Positions 1 through 9,450 of a DNA stretch of 64,000 nucleotides are shown piece after piece. Source of the stretch: Triatoma infestans. Taxonomy: Eukaryota > Arthropoda > Insecta > Hemiptera > Reduviidae. The DNA lies in assembly GCA_011037195.1 (NCBI GenBank), contig JAAEAF010002334.1:1-64000 (forward strand), read 5' to 3'. The translations under genes were made by a program, and so were the position numbers. The notes under the pieces were generated by a model, which ran no database searches, was not told where the DNA came from, and worked only from the letters and a program-made list of their open reading frames with translations. Every line of letters begins with the position of its first letter. Position 1 is the first letter of the stretch.

Positions 1-2
1 TG

Positions 3-413
3 GAAATAGAATCCCTTGACGAGTTACTGAGAAGAGGAAGGAGAATTCAGCAAGATAGAGTGCATATGGAAAAATTTCGGCCGCCTCCAACTCAGCAAAA
101 AAATCTGTTGGAGCCAGAATTGGCGTATCAGTGTCCTCGCCAGAGTGTCAAGATGGCAGAGATGACATCAAGAACTTCTATGGAGCACGGTAGACCTCCA
201 GCCCAATCGAAGCCAAACCAGAGCTCACCCAAACCTTCACAGATGCGGCCAAGCACTTATTGGCATTGTCAAGAAGAGGGTCATCGCTTCCAACATTGCC
301 CCCAACTAAAGCTGAAATTCTGCGTCTCCTGTGGCAACAAAGATCTAAATGAAGGTAGATGCCAAAAGTGCCATAAAAGATCTCGGAATTTAAACGCCAA
401 GGCGGGGCGATAG
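3..413 (+). CDS. gag: Gag polyprotein, C-terminal part (Ty3/Gypsy)
   Basis: The frame is open from the window's first bases, so the N-terminus is missing; the first ATG (66) is internal. The visible part is basic and Pro/Gln/Ser-rich, then has a nucleocapsid-like end with HCQEEGHRFQHC, followed by a second Cys cluster (FCVSC ... GRCQKC). In a normal CX2CX4HX4C knuckle the first residue should be Cys; here it is Tyr (codon tat, one base from tgt), so the first knuckle looks damaged. The frame ends at TAG 411-413, overlapping the pol frame, which is open from 377. Gag would package element RNA in cytoplasmic particles. Identification rests on position and the zinc-knuckle remnant. Confidence 0.75.
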   Translation, partial: EIESLDELLRRGRRIQQDRVHMEKFRPPPTQQKNLLEPELAYQCPRQSVKMAEMTSRTSMEHGRPPAQSKPNQSSPKPSQMRPSTYWHCQEEGHRFQHCPQLKLKFCVSCGNKDLNEGRCQKCHKRSRNLNAKAGR

Positions 414-434
414 TGAGAAGTCCAACTACGCCTT
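389..434 (+). promoter_or_regulatory. Probable -1 ribosomal frameshift site (TTTAAAC plus downstream stem)
   Basis: Gag is in frame 3 and pol in frame 2, which is a -1 shift. In the 377-413 overlap the gag codons TTA AAC are preceded by T, giving the heptamer TTTAAAC (389-395) in correct X XXY YYZ register. Three nucleotides later AAGGCG (399-404) can pair with CGCCTT (429-434). The heptamer is a known strong slippery sequence in other systems; its use here is inferred. Confidence 0.65.
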
Positions 435-3400
435 CGCCAAAATACACCCGGACTTCCAGAGAAGAATGGCGTGCTTGGTTAGAAACTGTTAGACTTTCTG
501 GTATTCTAGACCGCTTTCGAGGAACCCTGGAGAATATACCTACCGATCAAAGACCATACCTTACGGTAACCATTCTTGGGAAATCCATGAAAGGTCTTCT
601 AGATTCAGGAGCGACCCGCACTGTGGTAAATCAACGAGGATGGGAAATGCTGCAATCGCTAGGCCTAAGGAAATATACTTCCTCTAATATACGCGTTACT
701 GTCGCTGATGGTCGAGACTGCGAACTTTCAGGTTGCGTGGATGTACCTTTTGAACTGGGAGGAAATACAAAAATATTGCCCGTGTTAATTGCACCATATA
801 CGACCTCCACCTTGGTTCTCGGCTTAGACTTTTGGAAAATAATGGGAGTCGTACCAGACATCTCGCAAATGTCCTGGACTATGGCGGAAACATTGGATGG
901 ACTAGAAACCAGTGAAGGATTAAGAAGCAGAGACATGTTAACACCAGAACAGGAGAGAACTCTGAATTCTACCACTCAGGAATACTTTAATTCCTGTGGT
1001 GCCACACTGGGGTGTACTTCAAGAGTCGAACATACTATCGATGTAGGAGAAGCGACTCCCATTAAGCAGCGCTACTATCCCGTGTCGCCCAAACTGCAAG
1101 TCATCTTAAATAATGAGCTGGACGCCATGCTAGCGGCTGGAATCGTCGAGCCATCCAAATCCCCTTGGGCTTCGCCTGTGGTACTTATCAAGAAAGCGGA
1201 CGGACAGTCATATAGGTTCTGCGTAGACTATCGCAAACTGAATTCCGTTACAAAGAGAGACTCATACCCACTCCCGAGAGTCACACATATTTTAGATCGT
1301 TTGCGAGACGCTCGGTTCCTATCCAGCTTGGACATAAAGTCGGCATATTGGCAGATTCCAATGGCGGAGCATTCAAAAGAATACACAGCATTTACCGTTC
1401 CAGGCCGAGGATTGTTTCAGTTTCGAAGGCTACCTTTCGGTCTTCATAACAGCCCAGCGACTTGGCAGAGATTGATTGACAGCGTTCTGGGACCAGAACT
1501 AGAACCTTTCGCGTTTGTGTACCTAGATGACATCGTCGTTGGTACTCCGACTTTCAAACAACATGTGGAAGTCCTCAGGGAGATATTTCGCCGCCTCAAG
1601 GAAGCAAATTTAACCTTGAATCAGGAAAAATGTGTGTTCTGCAGGGCTGAACTGAGATATCTAGGCTACATAGTGGACCAAGGAGGACTACGAGTAGATC
1701 CGGAGAAGGTTGAGGCAATAGTAGGATACCCTACACCGAAGAATCCGAAACAAATAAGGAGATTTTTAGGTCTCGCAGGATGGTACAGAAGATTCGTACC
1801 AGAGTTTTCTACAATGGTATCACCGCTTAGCCATCTACTCAAGAAGAATATAAAATGGGTATGGGATGAGAGTTGTGAGCAAGCATTTCTAACTCTAAAG
1901 GAAACCCTGATCAAAGCCCCAACTCTGACCGGCCCCGACTTCAATCTGCCGTTCATTATACAGACGGATGCCTCCACCGTAGGTCTTGGAGCTACTCTTA
2001 CTCAAAACTTTCCTGAAGGAGAACGGGTTATTGCCTACGCCAGCAGGACGTTGACGAAACATGAAAGGAATTACTCAGCGACAGAATTAGAATGCCTAGC
2101 TGTTCTATGGGCAATAGAGAAATTCCGTCCTTATGTGGAAGCATCTGAATTCACAGTCGTTACTGACCACTACTCTTTGTTGTGGCTTCAAAACCTTAAG
2201 GACCCAACTGGTCGACTAGCGAGATGGATCCTAAAGCTTCAACAGTATAATTTCCAACTGGTCCATCGGGCTGGAAAACTTAATCATGTGGCTGATGCAT
2301 TGTCTCGCAATCCTGTAGGTGAAGAGCAGCTGCAATGCATACTCGAAGGCACACCTCAAGATAAGTGGTATGAGAAGATGCGGGCCAGGGTGGAAGCACA
2401 ACCGCAGAAATTCCCACAATGGAGAGTCCAGGGAGGGAGATTATTTAAAAGAGTACGAGCCACCGAAAGAGCATGGCGCCTGGACGAAGATAACTGGAGA
2501 GAAGTGGTTCCTCGTAACCAGAGAATATCGATACTCGAAGAATATCATGATCAGCCAACAGCCGGTCACTTGGGTATACATAAGACATACAGAAGGATCG
2601 CTGAAATATATTACTGGCCCAAAATGGTAGCAGACGTGAAGAGATATGTGCAACGGTGCCAGACTTGCCAAGCTATGAAATCGGAACAAAGGCTACCACA
2701 AGGACTCATGGGACAACATCGAGTACCAGAAGCCCCTTGGTCGATGATATGCACAGACTTAATCGGACCTTTGCCGCGATCTACCAAAGGGAATAAAAAC
2801 TTGCTGGTCATTGCGGATTGCTTCACCAAGTTTGTATTACTGTACCCCTTGCGTACAGCAACAAGCAAAACAGTCCTGAAGCACTTAATTGCTGATGTAT
2901 TTCTAGTATTTGGGGTGCCCAAATATATAGTCTGTGATAATGGATCACAATACTCCAGCAAAGAGTTCAAACAAGCCATGCAGCAATATAAGGTAAAGAT
3001 ACTTTACACTCCTTCATACCACCCTCAAAGCAACCCCTGTGAGAGGATTAACAAGGTCATAAAAACCATGATGGCATCATACGTTAAGAACGATCAGAGG
3101 CATTGGGACAAATACTTGCCTGAAATTGGCTATGCGCTTCGGACAGCCGAACATGATAGCACAGGCTATACCCCAGCATTCTTGACGTATGGAAGAAAAA
3201 TAACCTGCAAAGGAACAGAATTGGAACTTCCAGAAAATGAAAATAATCCTCTGGAGCGGAGGCAACAGCAGCTAAGTAAGCTCCCAGAGATATGTGAAGA
3301 GGTGCAGTCTCGCTTAAAGGCAGCTCACGAAAGGAATCGTTCACATTATAATCTGCGCCGACGACCTCCAGAGGAATTCCAAGAAGGAGAACCAGTCTGG

Positions 3401-3577
3401 AAGAAGACGCATGTCCTGTCTGACGCAGCTAAGCACTTCTCGGCAAAACTAGCACCGAAATATGAGAAGTGTTATATCAGCAACAAGATCTCTCCAGTAG
3501 TATACGAGCTAGCAGATGAAAGAGGACATTCACTAGGGCGATGGCATGTGTCAGAACTTAAAAGATATTCAGCTTAG
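413..3577 (+). CDS. pol: Pol polyprotein: protease, reverse transcriptase, RNase H, integrase
   Basis: The frame is open from 377 and has no ATG near its start (413 is a GTG), consistent with Gag-Pol fusion by frameshifting. Approximate residues from 413: aspartic protease with LLDSGATRTVVN near 62-73; RT with the palm motif YLDDIV near 369-374; RNase H from QTDAST near 517 to DALSRN near 627; integrase zinc-binding HHCC region near 718-757 (ending CQTCQ); catalytic core with Asp in CTDLIGPL (about 781), Asp in CDNGSQY (about 841) and Glu in NPCERINK, 34 residues lying between the last two. The C-terminus ends HVSELKRYSA, resembling the 'HVSDLKPY'-like end of insect Gypsy integrases. No chromodomain was seen. 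The full length and lack of stops suggest a functional or recently active polyprotein. Confidence 0.92.
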   Translation: MRSPTTPSPKYTRTSREEWRAWLETVRLSGILDRFRGTLENIPTDQRPYLTVTILGKSMKGLLDSGATRTVVNQRGWEMLQSLGLRKYTSSNIRVTVADGRDCELSGCVDVPFELGGNTKILPVLIAPYTTSTLVLGLDFWKIMGVVPDISQMSWTMAETLDGLETSEGLRSRDMLTPEQERTLNSTTQEYFNSCGATLGCTSRVEHTIDVGEATPIKQRYYPVSPKLQVILNNELDAMLAAGIVEPSKSPWASPVVLIKKADGQSYRFCVDYRKLNSVTKRDSYPLPRVTHILDRLRDARFLSSLDIKSAYWQIPMAEHSKEYTAFTVPGRGLFQFRRLPFGLHNSPATWQRLIDSVLGPELEPFAFVYLDDIVVGTPTFKQHVEVLREIFRRLKEANLTLNQEKCVFCRAELRYLGYIVDQGGLRVDPEKVEAIVGYPTPKNPKQIRRFLGLAGWYRRFVPEFSTMVSPLSHLLKKNIKWVWDESCEQAFLTLKETLIKAPTLTGPDFNLPFIIQTDASTVGLGATLTQNFPEGERVIAYASRTLTKHERNYSATELECLAVLWAIEKFRPYVEASEFTVVTDHYSLLWLQNLKDPTGRLARWILKLQQYNFQLVHRAGKLNHVADALSRNPVGEEQLQCILEGTPQDKWYEKMRARVEAQPQKFPQWRVQGGRLFKRVRATERAWRLDEDNWREVVPRNQRISILEEYHDQPTAGHLGIHKTYRRIAEIYYWPKMVADVKRYVQRCQTCQAMKSEQRLPQGLMGQHRVPEAPWSMICTDLIGPLPRSTKGNKNLLVIADCFTKFVLLYPLRTATSKTVLKHLIADVFLVFGVPKYIVCDNGSQYSSKEFKQAMQQYKVKILYTPSYHPQSNPCERINKVIKTMMASYVKNDQRHWDKYLPEIGYALRTAEHDSTGYTPAFLTYGRKITCKGTELELPENENNPLERRQQQLSKLPEICEEVQSRLKAAHERNRSHYNLRRRPPEEFQEGEPVWKKTHVLSDAAKHFSAKLAPKYEKCYISNKISPVVYELADERGHSLGRWHVSELKRYSA

Positions 3578-3687
3578 CCAAGACAAATCCATTAAGGTCC
3601 TTAACCGTACCTCCTTTTCCAAAACCCAGTCTTTCATCCTCCTCTAAAACACAAGGTTTTCATCCTTTTCCCCGGGGAAGGCGGTAA
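3578..3687 (+). other. Pol 3' non-coding stretch with candidate polypurine tract
   Basis: About 110 nt separate the pol stop from the LTR. The last part holds GGGGAAGGCGG (3674-3684), purine-rich apart from one C, directly before the TGTAACGG that I take as the LTR start. That is where plus-strand priming would occur. Confidence 0.4.
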
Positions 3688-4442
3688 TGTAACGGGTATT
3701 TTTAATATTAAATTTATATGTATTTTATAGAAATAATAATTTAATAGGAAAAAAATAGTTGTAAAAATAAGCTTTATTAAAGTAAAAATAACTATTTATA
3801 GAAACATAACAACTCTGAACAATAGAAGAAAGTACTGAATAACAACGGCGAACTTTGTACTAAAGAGAGCTGGCTCTTTATCTTCAAAATAATATGGGGC
3901 AGTAGGTAATCTGCAAACGGCCTGGCCGGATCTATGTCACTCCTCAATCATATTTTTGAATTGTTCTATAAGTAATTATTAAAATTTACTTGTATACTTA
4001 CACCGAGTTTATAACGGATTTGGATTTTGAGGAACTAGTGAGTGGTGGTTTGTGTTTTTTTTGTGGTCAAGGAATTTAACAGGAGACTGTCTAGACGACA
4101 GAGAAGGAGAAAATTCCACTCAAGACCTACGACGGATCGGACTTGACAATCACCAGAAGCAGCTTGAGGCGAAATCTAACAGGTTGGCCAACCTATCTTC
4201 ATTAAACCAAAATTATTTGTGATAATTAACATTTAGATAGCCCAGAGAGGCCTCTATATATTTTTTCCTACTGGTATTTTCCGTAGAAAACGTATATAAA
4301 TCTAATTTAAATTTCAAAAAAAAAGAAAGAAAAGAAAATACTAGTAATCGGCTTTCCACAAAGTACCCGTATAAACAAAATATCATTGTGATAAGCAAAT
4401 TATCGAATTTATACTTAAATAGATTTATTTCCAGTTGTCACA
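3688..4442 (+). repeat. Probable 3' LTR of the Gypsy element
   Basis: It starts TGTAACGGG just after the purine tract and may end GTTGTCACA at 4442, giving TG...CA ends and a 755-bp LTR. AT-rich, with TATATAAA-like strings around 4252 and 4291. The 5' LTR is outside the window, so neither end can be confirmed by comparison; the right end is the less certain. Confidence 0.5.
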
Positions 4443-5536
4443 AAAGCTGACTTTAGATACATAACAATTTTAGTTCGTTAATTACATGCTATCAGTAAAC
4501 TGTTCATTTTCAATGGCAAGAAAAATAACGGAAAATTTAAAGAGGTGTACCTCTATCATATTTACAGTACCTAAAGGCCTTAGATTATAAGAGTGTTTAA
4601 ATACGTTTCTTCCAAATTCGTCGGATAGTTTATGTCATTTTCATTTTGGTCAGCAATTAAAATATTTGCGAAATAATATAGTTCGTCTATTCGCGTATAC
4701 TTTAAGAATAATTATATTTTACTATCATCGTAAAGTAAACGAGGAATAGGAACTTATTAATGAATTTTCCAATAAAGAGCTGAATTTAAATTAAATATTA
4801 AATGAAAGTGGAAGAAGCGAATTTTATAGATGGGTAGGAAAATTATGAATTTACCTAATAGATGCTTTTTTTTGAATTTATTTATCTGTTTCTGGCTTTA
4901 TTGATATCATTTTTTTTTTTAAGTTTAAATATTATTTTGCGTTCTGTTAACGTTTAGTTCCTCAAGAAGAGGAAATTGTAGTTTGTTTCTGTATTCAATC
5001 AGCCAGTTACGTTCAGGAAACTTTACATTTATTTCTTTATAATTAATCTGAAGATTATTAAATTCATTTATTGAGGCATTTCATTATTTTTATAATAAAT
5101 ATTACTTGTGTTTGTTTTCAACTTAAAGATTGGTTTTATTTTCACCTACCTTTTTCTTTATTTGATGTATATACCTATTTGTATAATATTGACATTCTTA
5201 ATAGGTACTAGTACCATATTTTCTCTAGGCCTTGTAGCAGCGAATAACTGAAGGTAAGATATTGTAAACCGCCTTTCCCGTCACATCATCTTTACATTTC
5301 TCTTATGACCCTTCCTGACCAGGATTACCGCTTTTTAATAACACAATTTTTTTTTTGTTCATCTAACGTTTTATTTTTTTTTGTTGGGATTTCTTCGTTT
5401 GCCCATTTAAACGAAGTGGCGTCCAATACCCTACCCCTATGCAGCCGACCTGAGTGGGCACAACAGAGTCACGTAGAAATTATTCCCGTGACAACTTTAC
5501 AAGTATCTAATTTTCTGAACTGAGTCCCCCCCCCCC
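4443..5536. other. AT-rich intergenic DNA, nothing recognised
   Basis: No ORF with recognisable protein, no RNA gene and no clear repeat boundary. A somewhat GC-richer patch at 5415-5475 and a run of C at 5526-5536 end where a reverse DR1 copy begins. Confidence 0.5.
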
Positions 5537-6026
5537 ATCCGGAAATGAATGTTTTGAGGTACCGTGAATACGATTTGAAATGCTTTTTAGCAAATGTTCT
5601 AGGAAATCGGTAAACCGGAATTGCCTTTTTACTGAACAGTTTTTTATTTTCAGTTTTCTGCGATTTTCTGCGGCTAAAAACATGGACAGATTTCAATTTA
5701 GTTCGCTAACTATGAATATAGAGATCTATCAAGTTTGTTTGAAGTTTTTACCGCTAATTTCATTTAGCGAAGTTTGGTGGGGGGCAGGAGGTTAAGCTTT
5801 CCTCCAAAATATCATTGTATCAAATTTAAATTCTCCCATTCATATAAAATAAACATGAAGAAAAATTGTCAATCACTATTCTGTAAACTGCGTAAGAGAA
5901 AGTCCGTGTGTGAGTGTACCATACCAGATTTTTTTTACTAATCGAAAAGCTCTAAAGATGTCGTATTTCTGGTAAAAACTCAATTTTTTTGTAAATTCCA
6001 TAGCAATAAGAGAAAGAAAGAAAATT
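5537..6026 (-). repeat. DR1 dispersed repeat copy, reverse orientation
   Basis: From the left it carries the reverse complement of DR1 landmarks: CCGGAAATGAATGTTTTGAGG, then fragments of the AAAATCG/TTTTCG module, then at 5892-5935 GTAAGAGAAAGTCCGTGTG and ACCATACCAGATTTTTT, the reversed DR1 left end. A fragment of the other end (GGTAAAAACTCAATTTT) follows at 5972. Confidence 0.6.
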
Positions 6027-6503
6027 TCTTATGAGAAAGTAAAGAAGTAGTACGCATGGGGAAGAACAAGTTGGATGTATAAAGGTGTATGGGTGAGAGC
6101 ACCGCCTATAAAGTCCAATCTATAGTGACCCAGAAGTTCTAGTGTGGTCCTGTGGTGTATCAGTATTTATATATAGCATGTAGTCTATATAAAGTGAAGG
6201 AGGTACCTATATATTTATTTAGGTATTGTGTGTGTGTGAGTGGTGAGCTAAAGTTTGCCTGTGAACATGTTACTAAACCGGAAATGGCGGTTGTACACAC
6301 CAATACTATCGAATGGGATTTTATCCGCCCATAGCATTCTTATTTTTGTTATTCCATACCTTGTTTCTGATTCTCATTCATTGTCAGAGTAAGGCTATCA
6401 AGTTCGTGTAGATTCGACTTCAACTCGATGTTTCTATCACGCACAACACTTGTTGATTTTATGCGGAAGGTTAAAAGGTTATAATTGTATGTGTGTATGT
6501 GCT

Positions 6504-6921
6504 CAATCACAAAAATCTGGTGTGAAACACTCACACGACTTTTTCTTGCTGCGAAATGGCAAATTTCTTTCACACCTACAATTCTTATTAGTGCTTAAAA
6601 CCGTCGGCATTTTTATGGGGAAACACAAAAAACTAAAAAAAAATCATTCAGGAAAGTGGCACTTCCGGTTGTTGGATTTTGCCCGAAATTTGCCTGCCTG
6701 ATGCGGTGGTAGTAACTAAACGAAACATCAAGTTTGAGCTTCCTGTGACTTTTCGTTTTTGAGATATTTTCCTCAAACACAGACACACCACACATACAGA
6801 CCATTTTCTTAAACCCACATTTTTGGACTCAGGGGACCTCTAAACGTGCATTTCCGGTAAAAACTCAATTTCGAAAATCTGGCACGATTGCAATACTTCC
6901 GCAGTTAGAGAAAGTAAAAAT
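6504..6921 (+). repeat. DR1 dispersed repeat, compact full copy (reference copy)
   Basis: Clear end-to-end short form. Left end AAATCTGGTGTGAAACAC, then a GACTTTTTCTTGCTGC block; interior CACTTCCGGTTGTTGG, GATGCGGTGGTAGTAAC, TTTTGAGATATTTTCC and GGGGACCTC; right end GGCACGATTGCAATACTTCC followed by TTAGAGAAAGTAAAAA. The left CTTTCTCTTAC-type block and right GTAAGAGAAAG-type block are inverted repeats. No coding potential. The ORFs crossing it are fortuitous. Confidence 0.8.
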
Positions 6922-8480
6922 GAAATGATAATAAATTATGATTAAAAATGAGGTAGTGGTGTATAGTAAGTAGTGTGCTTTGTGAAATGGTTGAAAATTA
7001 CTTTTTGATAGCGGTGTTTAGTATTGCACAGTGTTTTGTCTTGGTATTTTTATTGGCGGGGAAGGGGGCGATCGGAAATTTCAAGAGTTCATTATGCACA
7101 TAAGAATAGAAAAAGCTTGAAGTAGGGAATTTATAAAGTTAAAACCGTATCAACAATATATAACTTGCGAAATGCATGCAAGAAGAAGATAATTGGTTGT
7201 AAAAAGGTAAGAGGCACAATAAGCCTTTACTGGATGCAGTGCTTGGGATTATGACCCTCCCCGTTTCCAATCTAATCTAAGAAAGTGGTAGGTAATTGTA
7301 GATTTGAAACAAGATGATATTGAATATATAATTAGAGCAAAGTAAAAATGTATTCGCTTTTTATTTATCATGCTTGTTTATGTTTAAATAATATTAATAA
7401 AATGTTGACGGAAATGCCGTTACCTGTACTTTTATATTTAAACCGGAGGAAATAAAAATTGAGTTGAAAAACTAGTCTATACTTACATGTACGAGTATAC
7501 TAAACTGTTTTGTATATCTGGGATTTTATCCATAAACTGGCGATTAAATGTTGGTCTAGGCAGTGTGTGTGTGTGTGTGTGTGGTTAACATAAGTGGAGC
7601 CGGTTGTTGTATTTGTACAAGCGCAAGTGTACCTTAAAACTTACCAGACATATTATCAAAATAGAGTACATTTACAGAAACGTACTTATACTGACACTAT
7701 TACCATTCCATAAATTGGTGTAAGTAATGGTAACCAAACGTATACTAAAAATGCCGACTTTTAAGACAATTTTTCAATCAAAATTACAGTAAGAGAAAGT
7801 CCCATGAATTTTTCATATCAGATTTATTATTAAAGCAAAATATGCAAGTGTCAAACTTGAAGAACGATAATTAGAAACATTAGATAAAAAAGATGATTAA
7901 TTATTTAAGTAGGTATTTTAAAGTTTTACAGGGCCGCCCTTCACTAATACTTTAATTGAATTGAAACAGGTGTGTTTTCCCTTAGCTAAAATTTCACCTG
8001 TTGCCATTGTTCCTTTTCTTGTAAAGTACGATTCCCTTGGAACTACTTTCCAGTTGGTGATGAGATTTGTAAACTTAATTTTACCTTTATGTATATATAT
8101 AAAATTTTGTAACTCTAAAAAAAAAAATCAGAAAATAAACTTTTGGAAGAGCGGACCTAAATTATTTTAAAAGTAGGTAAAAAAAATTGTTTACATTATC
8201 CGTTAGTCTTGCAAGGGGAAGTTTGCAATCGCGTTCAGTTTGCGAAATGGAGTATTTTGTTTTCCTTGGAAATTAAAAAAAATTGTGTCACAACTTTCTG
8301 TTACCCCTCATCCTACAGTTACATATAAAATAAAAAATTTCCCCTAAATTTTAAAATTTTGCTCGTATATCCCAAAATAAATGTACAGGTGGGGGGGGAG
8401 TGCTAAACCAGCAACCGACAGGTACAGAATGATTACATTGTTGAGAGCGCCGATAATATTGAACAAACAGATTTGAATTT
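6922..8480. other. AT-rich DNA with short repeats; (GT)n at 7562-7584
   Basis: No gene recognised. 7195-7300 (reverse strand) shares GATTAGATTG then AAACGGGGAGGG and CATAA with 45727-45763 on the plus strand, so it is a fragment of another dispersed repeat. DR1-type termini occur around 7785-7830 (CAGTAAGAGAAAGTCCCATG). Confidence 0.45.
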
Positions 8481-8836
8481 AACGTCTCATATTCCTCAGA
8501 ACCAAGTAAAAAATTTTTTTGAGAAAACTTTCGTTTTCAAGTTCCCAGCATGCCAAGTTCAAAGAAAATCGTGACTACCGTTTTCGAGAAAATTCCAAAA
8601 AATTCAAAAAACTATTCTGTAAAATCACACTTCCGGTAAACCGATTTTCTTCAAATGTGGAAATTCCATCAATGTTTCTATTGTGTATTAATATTATGTA
8701 GGTGGTAAGACCATATATTGTACTGAAGTGGTACTGTATGGGGCTAAAGTTTTCCTCCAGAACACCACAAAAATCAATTTTCCCGAATAAATGTTGCAAA
8801 TAAAAGTGATCGGTATTTATGTATATTCATGGTATA

Positions 8837-9089
8837 CCTGCACTATGGCGCAACAGCCCATGAAGGGCCAAGGCTTGCCAGACGGCGATTTGATAGGAGG
8901 GCGTGTGGTAAGCATGCCGCAGTTCCTACGCCGTTTAGTTCCGGCCTTCGCTACCTAGGGCGCTACTAACTTTAGCTTCCCACTTTTTATCACGATGCTG
9001 GGTCAACACCGACTTTGCCCTCACGGAAATCGAACCCGATTCTCGCACGAAAGGCGAGTGCGCTAGCCACTAGACCATCGCGTGAGGGC
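8837..9089 (-). mobile_element. tRNA-derived SINE with 14-bp target-site duplication
   Basis: On the minus strand it begins exactly at 9089 with a tRNA-like head (9089-9017), followed by an unrelated body down to 8837. It is flanked by ATATTCATGGTATA (8823-8836) and ATATTGATGGTATA (9090-9103), 13 of 14 identical. This is the structure of a LINE-mobilised SINE. No long A-tail is visible at the 3' end. The body (GGGCTGTTGCGCC near the 3' end) is not a family I can name. Confidence 0.8.
9017..9089 (-). other. tRNA-Glu-like head of the SINE (Pol III promoter)
   Basis: Read on the minus strand: A box TGGTCTAGTGG, anticodon stem CTCGC/GCGAG closing a 7-nt loop CTTTCGT whose anticodon would be TTC (Glu), and B box GGTTCGATTTC. 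The outer stem GCCCTCACG/CGTGAGGGC is 9 bp, longer than a tRNA acceptor, with extra bases before the D arm. It is therefore not a functional tRNA gene but a tRNA-derived Pol III promoter. Confidence 0.75.
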
Positions 9090-9450
9090 ATATTGATGGT
9101 ATATGAAGTTTAAATAAAAATGGGCCGTTTTTGAGAAAATCATGAAAAACTGGAAAAAAAAATTCAGTAAAGTTGCATTTCCGGTGGCTGGATTTTGATA
9201 GAAACTTGCGAGCCTGATGCTGTGGTAATAATGCCTAAACGGAATACCAACTTTCAGCTACCTGAGACTTTTCGTTTTTGAGATATTCTGTTAACACACG
9301 AACATACACACATCCATACAGGGCTATTCCCTAAAAGACATGTTTTTCGAATCCAGGGGGCCTCAAAACATGTATTTGCGGTGAAAAGTCAATTTCGAAA
9401 ATCTGGCACGACCATAATACTTCTTCTTACTAGGGTAGGGGAGTAAGAGA

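Larger units (their letters stand above)
1..4442 (+). mobile_element. Ty3/Gypsy LTR retrotransposon, 5'-truncated by the window edge
   Basis: Order seen: end of gag with a zinc-knuckle region, -1 frame pol (protease, RT, RNase H, integrase), a short non-coding stretch, a purine-rich tract, then a probable 3' LTR. This order, with integrase after RNase H, is the Ty3/Gypsy arrangement. The 5' LTR, primer binding site and most of gag lie outside the window. No env ORF follows pol. Pol has no stop or frameshift over more than 1,050 codons, so the copy is probably young. The right boundary is tentative because no target-site duplication can be checked. Confidence 0.9.
8481..9450 (+). repeat. DR1 long copy interrupted by a SINE
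   Basis: DR1 modules run from about 8545 (AAAGAAAATCGTG, CACTTCCGGTAAACCG) to 8836, break, and resume at 9090 with TATGAAGTTTAAATAAAAATG, CATTTCCGGTGGCTGG, TTTTGAGATATTCTG and GGCACGACCATAATACTTC, ending in the GTAAGAGAAGG block near 9450. The break is explained exactly by the SINE at 8837-9089. Confidence 0.75.

Noticed and set aside
399..438. H-type pseudoknot after the frameshift heptamer
   Set aside because: The two stems share adjacent 3' strands with no connecting loop, which is sterically unlikely; a simple stem is the safer reading.
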